Positions 58,873 through 64,000 of a stretch of 64,000 nt of DNA are shown one piece after another. The DNA is from Mucilaginibacter sp. 44-25 (GTDB taxonomy: Bacteria > Bacteroidota > Bacteroidia > Sphingobacteriales > Sphingobacteriaceae). The position numbers and the translations under genes were made by a program. The stretch is taken from positions 62,001 through 126,000 of the forward strand of contig MKTS01000012.1 in NCBI GenBank assembly GCA_001898335.1, in the 5' to 3' direction. The stretch's first letter is position 1; every line of letters starts with the position of its first letter. The notes beneath the pieces are model-generated. The model was not told the DNA's origin. It worked only from the letters and a program-made list of their open reading frames with translations, and ran no database searches.

Positions 58873-61443
58873 ATGACAGCATTTTTGCCGCAATATTATG
58901 AGTTGCTTAAACATACCGTTTTAAAAACGGCAGAAATTAAAAACATAACTCCGCACGGTTGCCGCATTCTTGCAGCGCAGATACTTGCTACCACACGGCA
59001 TAGTGTAAGCGAAACCACATTAAAGAGAATTTACGGCTTTGCTTACAGTAAGTTTAAACCTTCGTTATTTACCATTAATATTCTGGCAGAATTTTGCGGG
59101 TTTACCGGGTGGGAAGATTTTTGTAATACCCAGGAAAATATACCGGTAAAGCACGAACAACGGTTAACGGGCAGCTGGGAAAGCCTGAAAATAAACACAG
59201 AAAGGATCACCAACTTTACGCTACAGGTTTTACGCAACAAATCGGGTATACCGTACTCGCAAACCATTAAAAGAGATTTTATTACCCGGCATTTTACCGC
59301 GTTTGAAGAGAGTGATTATAGAGCCACCGTTATATCGGCGCCTGCATATTATGGTAAAACAATCGGGCTTTGTCATTGGATAGAAGAAAAAAACCGCAAG
59401 AATATAACAGAACAAAACAACGATATCATCCTGTTATTCAGCGCCGGCGCCGTTATGAACGCTTACTTAAGCGGACATGATCTTAACCAATGGCTACTCG
59501 AACTTTTGGGATATACCAATAACGAAAGCGTTGCCGAGATCTTTAGTAAACATAAAAAGCAGCATAGTAAGTTTTTCCTGGTAATTGATGCTTTTGATGA
59601 ACATGCTTATAAGGCCAGGAATTTCAGGCTGTTACTTAACCAATTGCTTGATGTTTTGGCCTTCTACCAGTCCACGCCCTGGTTTAAACTCATCCTTACT
59701 ATGCGGTCGTCTACATGGATAAATAATCGCTCGCAGTTTGAGCACACGAAAGATCTTTGGTTTACCAATTTTAAGGAGGACGATTTATGCGCTACCAACG
59801 CCCCGCTTTTCAATTTTAATGAAATACGGGAGTTGGCAGCAAAAATAAACCCCGTTCTCCATCACAATCCACTTCCTGAGATTGCTTCGCACTTCCGGTA
59901 TCCGCTCTTCTTCCAGTTCTTTTACAAAAAACACCGGGATAATTTTTCATTTAGCTACACAAAGCAAACCTGTATATATGAGCTGGTATCTGCATTTGTG
60001 CTTAATAAAATTTACATGGGTCAGTATGCTGAAGAAAAGATACAATTCCTTACAGCCTTGATTGAGGAGATGGACTTTTCTAAACAGCAATATAACGTAG
60101 CCCGTAGTAAGGTTGCAAGCGCTATTAAACAATATCAAAAGGCCTATAACGAATTACTGAGCATTGGCTTTATTTGCGAAATTAATAAGAGTACGAGTCT
60201 TAATTATAGTACTACTATACAGTTCACCAATAGCTTTTTCCTGGAATATACTATTGCAAAAGTACTCCTCCGTAAAAACAACGATATATTTAACAAGCAG
60301 TTAATTAACCGCCTAAACATATTATTTGTAAATGGACCGACCAAGTTACCTTTACTCAAATGGTATATCATTTACGCTATCAAGACCGGGCAGCAAAACA
60401 GTTTTGACCTGCTTACTATAGTACAACTATCCTTTGCCGAAAAAGCTGATCTAATTGATTTCCTGGGCGATCTGTTAAGCAACGAATGTACCATTACCGG
60501 TGATTTAGAATCGCTTGCACTTTACTTTAAACAGGATTGCAGCCGGGCCTTATTCAATTACTTCTTCGCCCTGGAGTTAATAGATACCAATTATAAAAAA
60601 ACACTTTACACATTACTACAATTTAACCTTAATAAGCACAAACGTGTACTTATTTATACCGCACTGGCCATGTCGGCCATCGTTAGGTTAGATATGGCCG
60701 AACTGGAGGATAGTTACCATAAACTCAAAAGCATGCCCCCTGAGGCATACAGCAGTTTTGCCATAAACCCGTTAAGCTGCATAGGTGCTGTTTATACTTA
60801 TTTAACCACCGGTGTTATCAAAAAAAGCGTATTTATTGAGCTTCTACGCTTTTACTACAAACCACCCCAGGAAGGCAACTACTTTGATGACCTGCCATCA
60901 AATGATTTTATATTTTTACTGGCCACCGCAACCATATTATTATATAAAAAACCCGCGGTAACGCTTAGCTTTATTCAGTTACTGGAGCGCTATTACAAAA
61001 AACAGGAATTATCGCCCAAACATAGCTACGCCTACTTTATTAAAATTATCATGGCCGATTGCTATTATCAAATGGGTAAAACCAGTACACATATGAATAT
61101 CTATACTAAATTCTCTGAGATGTACACGCCCGATAACAACAGCTTTACCACCTACATGAAAACCATGTTTTATCTGTTGAAGATAAAAAACAATATCCTG
61201 CTAAAACGATATAAATATATTATAGAAGATACCCGCTCTTTTATGGGCATAGCCGGTGAGCTGCACCTTTGTAAATTAGCTATGTTGGGCCACCTGTTGG
61301 CCAGCCAGGAAATTGCAAGCCTTTATCCTTCGTTTTATAAACAATGCCAGGCCGATCTTAACCATATTAAACAGAAGAGCGCATTAACGGGCGCGGCGTT
61401 TATTTTGCATCCTCACCCTGCAATTAACAAACGCAATAATTAA
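58873..61443 (+). CDS. STAND-like P-loop ATPase with Bacteroidota-specific N-terminal module
   Basis: An 856-residue soluble protein. Residues 1 to about 85 form a helical module with a distinctive end, VSETTLKRIYGFAYSKFKPS and LAEFCGFTGWEDFC, which I recall at the N-terminus of other Bacteroidota proteins and which may be helix-turn-helix-like. Residues about 130-400 are a P-loop domain: Walker A-like VISAPAYYGKTIG (K162), Walker B-like FFLVIDAFDEH (234-244) and ILTMRSSTW (sensor-like Arg). The rest is all helical and may form TPR-like repeats. This layout fits STAND signalling ATPases, many of which act in phage defence or regulation. Start ATG 58873; a TTG at 58867 adds two residues. Confidence 0.72.
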   Translation: MTAFLPQYYELLKHTVLKTAEIKNITPHGCRILAAQILATTRHSVSETTLKRIYGFAYSKFKPSLFTINILAEFCGFTGWEDFCNTQENIPVKHEQRLTGSWESLKINTERITNFTLQVLRNKSGIPYSQTIKRDFITRHFTAFEESDYRATVISAPAYYGKTIGLCHWIEEKNRKNITEQNNDIILLFSAGAVMNAYLSGHDLNQWLLELLGYTNNESVAEIFSKHKKQHSKFFLVIDAFDEHAYKARNFRLLLNQLLDVLAFYQSTPWFKLILTMRSSTWINNRSQFEHTKDLWFTNFKEDDLCATNAPLFNFNEIRELAAKINPVLHHNPLPEIASHFRYPLFFQFFYKKHRDNFSFSYTKQTCIYELVSAFVLNKIYMGQYAEEKIQFLTALIEEMDFSKQQYNVARSKVASAIKQYQKAYNELLSIGFICEINKSTSLNYSTTIQFTNSFFLEYTIAKVLLRKNNDIFNKQLINRLNILFVNGPTKLPLLKWYIIYAIKTGQQNSFDLLTIVQLSFAEKADLIDFLGDLLSNECTITGDLESLALYFKQDCSRALFNYFFALELIDTNYKKTLYTLLQFNLNKHKRVLIYTALAMSAIVRLDMAELEDSYHKLKSMPPEAYSSFAINPLSCIGAVYTYLTTGVIKKSVFIELLRFYYKPPQEGNYFDDLPSNDFIFLLATATILLYKKPAVTLSFIQLLERYYKKQELSPKHSYAYFIKIIMADCYYQMGKTSTHMNIYTKFSEMYTPDNNSFTTYMKTMFYLLKIKNNILLKRYKYIIEDTRSFMGIAGELHLCKLAMLGHLLASQEIASLYPSFYKQCQADLNHIKQKSALTGAAFILHPHPAINKRNN

Positions 61444-61486
61444 GGCCGCAAGTAGTGTTGTATTTTTTATTGCCTATTTTTGAGGG

Positions 61487-62260
61487 ATGAAATCAAGACA
61501 GCCCAATATACTTGTTGTAAATGATGATGGTATAACCGCGCCGGGCATTAAGGCACTTATGCACGCCATGAAAGACTTGGGGCGTGTAGTAGTAGTTGCG
61601 CCTGACAGCCCTCAATCTGGCATGGGGCACGCCATTACCATAGGTAAGCCGCTCCGGCTGGACAAGATAGAGCTATATGAGGGAATTGAAACTTACCGAT
61701 GCAGCGGTACACCGGTTGATTGTGTTAAACTGGCGGTAAATTCTGTATTCAAAGGCAACAAGCCCGATCTGTGCGTATCAGGCATAAATCATGGTTTAAA
61801 TAACTCTATTAACGTACTGTATTCAGGCACCATGTCTGCCGCGGTTGAGGGTGCCATAGAAAGCATACCTTCTATAGGTTTTTCGCTGGATGATTACACC
61901 ATGCAGGCCGATTTTGAGCCCTGTATAAAATTTGTAAAGGAAATAGCCGCGCAAGTACTGGAACATGGCTTGCCTACCGCCACGGTGCTTAACGTTAATT
62001 TCCCTCATGGTAGCCATATTAAGGGTATTAAGATATGCCGCCAGGCAAACGCTAAGTGGGCCGAGGAGTTTGATGAGCGCGTGGATCCGCACGACAGGCC
62101 TTACTACTGGCTAACAGGTGTATTTCAGAATAACGATCATGGTGAAGATACCGATGTTTGGGCGCTTGACCACCATTACGCGTCAGTAGTACCCACTCAG
62201 TTTGATATGACCGCCCACCATGCTATACCTGTTTTAAACAGCTGGAAGTTTAATGTTTAA
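61487..62260 (+). CDS. surE: 5'/3'-nucleotidase SurE
   Basis: A 257-residue metal-dependent phosphatase that removes phosphate from nucleoside 5'- and 3'-monophosphates and short polyphosphates. The N-terminal signature PNILVVNDDGITAPGI gives D13 and D14, SPQSGMGHAITIGKPLRL carries the conserved Ser, and CVSGINHGLN supplies the metal-binding Asn. The length is normal. It overlaps the small membrane gene by eight bases; lpxB follows it, so the three form an operon. Confidence 0.96.
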   Translation: MKSRQPNILVVNDDGITAPGIKALMHAMKDLGRVVVVAPDSPQSGMGHAITIGKPLRLDKIELYEGIETYRCSGTPVDCVKLAVNSVFKGNKPDLCVSGINHGLNNSINVLYSGTMSAAVEGAIESIPSIGFSLDDYTMQADFEPCIKFVKEIAAQVLEHGLPTATVLNVNFPHGSHIKGIKICRQANAKWAEEFDERVDPHDRPYYWLTGVFQNNDHGEDTDVWALDHHYASVVPTQFDMTAHHAIPVLNSWKFNV

Positions 62261-62513
62261 ACGTAATAACTTTTTTTCAGGCATTTTGCTGGCCTGCCTG
62301 CCGCCATTAATGATGTGGCTGCTGTGCGCGGTAATACTAAAGAACGAAGCGGTAATTATGGAGAAGCCTGCCGCCCCCTACCTGGTAGCTTTATGTATTA
62401 ACCTGCTCATACTACGTTACTATGCCCGCAAACATTTTGACGCTACCACCCGTGGTATTATGGTAATTACCTTTGCTTGTATGTTACTAACCGTAATATT
62501 AAAAATGCGATAA
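62253..62513 (+). CDS. Small three-span membrane protein between surE and lpxB
   Basis: An 86-residue protein with three hydrophobic segments (about 9-30, 43-57 and 68-84: FFSGILLACLPPLMMWLLCA, APYLVALCINLLIL, GIMVITFACMLLTVIL) and a basic loop YYARKHFDATTRG. It overlaps surE by eight bases and ends one base before lpxB. A small membrane protein in this place between surE and lpxB is kept in related Bacteroidota as I recall. Its role is unknown; a link with lipid A biosynthesis is inferred only from position. Confidence 0.75.
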   Translation: MFKRNNFFSGILLACLPPLMMWLLCAVILKNEAVIMEKPAAPYLVALCINLLILRYYARKHFDATTRGIMVITFACMLLTVILKMR

Positions 62514-62514
62514 C

Positions 62515-63627
62515 ATGAAATACTACCTGGTAGCCGGCGAAGCATCCGGAGATCTGCATGGGGCCAACCTGATGAAAGCGCTTAAGGAATTAGATAACGA
62601 CGCGCATTTCAGATACTTTGGCGGCGACCTTATGAAAGCGGAAGGCGGCGAGCTGGTAAAGCATTATGCCGACATGGCATTTATGGGCTTTGCCGAGGTG
62701 GTAATGAACCTGGGAACCATTTTAAAAAACCTCAAACGCTGCAAAGACGATATCAGCCAGTACCGTCCGGATGTGCTTATTTTAATAGATTTCCCGGGCT
62801 TTAACCTTAAAATAGCAGAATATGCCAAGAGCCGGGGAATATTGGTTTGTTACTATATATCACCTAAAGTGTGGGCATGGAACCAGAAACGTGTACTAAA
62901 AATTAAACGCGTTGTTGATCACCTTTTTTGCATATTGCCTTTTGAGGTGGATTTCTATAAAAGCTGGGGTATGGATATTGACTACGTGGGTAACCCCCTG
63001 CTTGACGCCGTGGACGCGTTTAAACCCGATGCTGATTTCCTTAACAAACATAACCTCGGCAACAAAAAGCTGGTAGCCTTATTACCCGGCAGCCGTAAAC
63101 AGGAAATCAGCCGCCTGCTGCCAGAAATGCTAAGTATTACCGAACACTTTACCGAGCACCAGTTTGTCATAGCCGGCGCACCTTCCTTTGATTGGGGATA
63201 TTATGATCAATATCTGCAGGGTAAAAATGTCCCTGTAGTATTTGGCAGCACGTATGATATACTATACCACGCAGAGGCAGCTATTGTTGCATCCGGAACA
63301 GCTACCCTTGAAACCGCGCTTTTTAATGTACCACAAATGGTTGTGTATAAAGGCAACCCAATTACTATTGCCATAGCGCGCATGCTTATTAAAATAGGCT
63401 TTATCTCTCTGGTAAACCTCATTATGAATAAAGCGGTGGTAAAAGAACTGATACAGCAAGAGTGTAATACGAAAAATATTTTAGATGAATTAAACGCGCT
63501 GTTATACAACACCACTTATCGTACGGCCATGCTTGCCGATTATCATCAGCTTCATCTTAAAATGGGCGCGCCGGGGGCATCTGCTAAAACGGCTTCGCTG
63601 ATCATAAAATATACCGCAAAAAAATAA
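62515..63627 (+). CDS. lpxB: Lipid-A-disaccharide synthase
   Basis: A 370-residue GT19 enzyme that joins UDP-2,3-diacylglucosamine and lipid X to give the lipid A disaccharide at the inner membrane. Family blocks: LVAGEASGDLHGANLMKAL at the start, FGGDLMKAEGGELVKHYADMAFMGFAEV, IDFPGFNLKIAEYAKSRGI, YYISPKVWAWNQKRVLKIK and LLPGSRKQEISRLLPEML. All expected blocks are present and the length is normal, so the organism makes lipid A. A terminator overlaps the stop codon. Confidence 0.96.
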   Translation: MKYYLVAGEASGDLHGANLMKALKELDNDAHFRYFGGDLMKAEGGELVKHYADMAFMGFAEVVMNLGTILKNLKRCKDDISQYRPDVLILIDFPGFNLKIAEYAKSRGILVCYYISPKVWAWNQKRVLKIKRVVDHLFCILPFEVDFYKSWGMDIDYVGNPLLDAVDAFKPDADFLNKHNLGNKKLVALLPGSRKQEISRLLPEMLSITEHFTEHQFVIAGAPSFDWGYYDQYLQGKNVPVVFGSTYDILYHAEAAIVASGTATLETALFNVPQMVVYKGNPITIAIARMLIKIGFISLVNLIMNKAVVKELIQQECNTKNILDELNALLYNTTYRTAMLADYHQLHLKMGAPGASAKTASLIIKYTAKK

Positions 63628-63657
63628 GGCTTCACTGGTTACAGTAAAGCCTTATTT
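63622..63657. terminator. Bidirectional terminator overlapping the lpxB stop
   Basis: AAATAAGGCTT (63622-63632) pairs with AAGCCTTATTT (63647-63657), with an inner ACTG/CAGT pair. The lpxB stop codon (63625-63627) lies in the left arm. It lies between lpxB and the leftward small gene ending at 63701. Confidence 0.82.
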
Positions 63658-63700
63658 GCCTCAAAGGTGAATGTTTAAAATAGGATAGATATATGATTGA

Positions 63701-63853
63701 TCAGGCGGCCGACAATTGCTGAACGGCTTTCTGTTTGTTGCTTGTGAATTGTGTACGGTCTTTGAAAGCCTTCAGGTCTTCCATTAACAAGTTTTTAAGT
63801 TCGTTATCAAAACGTGCAACTAATTTGCTGGTAGCTGTTTTATAGGTTTTCAT
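63701..63853 (-). CDS. Small basic helical protein of 50 residues, paralog of the next gene
   Basis: A short frame, ATG at 63853 to TGA at 63701. Residues: MKTYKTATSKLVARFDNELK, then NLLMEDLKAFKDRTQFTSNK, then QKAVQQLSAA. The middle matches the neighbouring gene: ATSKLV.RFD.EL.N.LM.DLK. It is basic and helical with no signal or membrane span. Function unknown; small tandem copies suggest a dosage- or variety-driven family. Confidence 0.75.
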   Translation of the reverse strand: MKTYKTATSKLVARFDNELKNLLMEDLKAFKDRTQFTSNKQKAVQQLSAA

Positions 63854-63896
63854 AGTAGAAGTGTTTAATGTTGTGTGTTTTAGTTAGATGGATTAG

Positions 63897-64000
63897 CTAT
63901 GCAGCTTGTTTTTTTGTTTTGATGGTTTTAAGATCGCTCATCAAGATGTTCATTAACTCTCTGTCGAAACGGTTTACCAATTTGCTTGTTGCTTGTTTTT
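63897..64000 (-). CDS. Second copy of the small basic helical protein, partial (5' end beyond window)
   Basis: The frame enters from beyond 64000 and stops with TAG at 63897. The visible 33 residues are QATSKLVNRFDRELMNILMS then DLKTIKTKKQAA. It shares ATSKLV.RFD.EL.N.LM.DLK with the next gene, 43 bases downstream. The N-terminus is outside the window, so its length and start are unknown. Confidence 0.72.
   Translation of the reverse strand, partial: KQATSKLVNRFDRELMNILMSDLKTIKTKKQAA

Noticed and set aside
1..64000. tRNA or rRNA genes
   Set aside because: No T-loop or 16S/23S core sequences were noticed; not exhaustively scored.

Overview
The window reads as one chromosomal segment of a Bacteroidota bacterium, most likely a member of the Sphingobacteriaceae close to Mucilaginibacter or Pedobacter. 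That placement is inferred from gene content and style: C-terminal type IX secretion (T9SS) sorting domains, GldB, an ECF sigma operon with a Bacteroidota-type periplasmic tail gene, Bacteroidota -7 boxes of the form TAnnTTTG, few Shine-Dalgarno sites and several TTG/GTG starts. No tRNA, rRNA, CRISPR array, insertion sequence, integrase or replication origin was seen.

Layout. 0-3.8 kb: a partial PAP2 phosphatase, an APC amino-acid permease and a secreted YXWGXW-repeat protein. 3.8-8.6 kb: two glycosyltransferases, one fused to a helical carbohydrate-active domain, then a class III aminotransferase. 8.7-10.7 kb: an ECF sigma operon whose middle gene carries five tandem VPxGYF repeats. 10.7-14.2 kb: Bcp peroxiredoxin, M23 peptidase, FAH-fold hydrolase and a small T9SS protein. 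14.4-17.9 kb: Kup potassium transporter facing a GH130 enzyme. 18-21.7 kb: a leftward GT39 / outer-membrane protein / DUF58 operon. 21.8-22.9 kb: DinB-like protein and a VapBC-like toxin-antitoxin pair whose PIN domain lacks one acidic residue. 23-27.5 kb: 2-oxoglutarate dehydrogenase E2 (two lipoyl domains) and E1. 27.6-35.5 kb: cryptochrome-DASH with a 54-residue DUF2256 gene, a 0.6-kb array of palindromic repeats, a TetR-HAD-ABC1 operon, two paralogous small membrane proteins, and an epimerase overlapping a class I photolyase. 35.5-40 kb: two FKBP lipoproteins, MarR regulator, gamma-glutamyltransferase and a small barrel-like protein. 40-49.6 kb: two very large T9SS cargo proteins, one a subtilisin-like protease and one a propeller/lectin protein with a small membrane protein coupled to it. 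49.7-54.5 kb: DUF4136 lipoprotein, NadE, GldB and a sugar epimerase. 54.8-61.4 kb: an accessory-looking stretch with a HTH-only protein, a membrane protein / histidine kinase / response regulator operon, and an 856-residue STAND-like ATPase. 61.5-63.6 kb: surE, a small membrane gene and lpxB. 63.7-64 kb: two tandem small paralogous genes, the second cut by the window edge.

How they work together. Most genes are ordinary envelope, central-metabolism and repair functions. The best candidates for something undescribed are the STAND-like ATPase with a lineage-specific N-terminal module (58873-61443), the palindromic repeat array in a divergent promoter region (29148-29736), the tandem approximately 50-residue paralogs at the right edge, and the five-repeat protein of the sigma operon. 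All functional statements rest on motif reading by eye; no database search was run.
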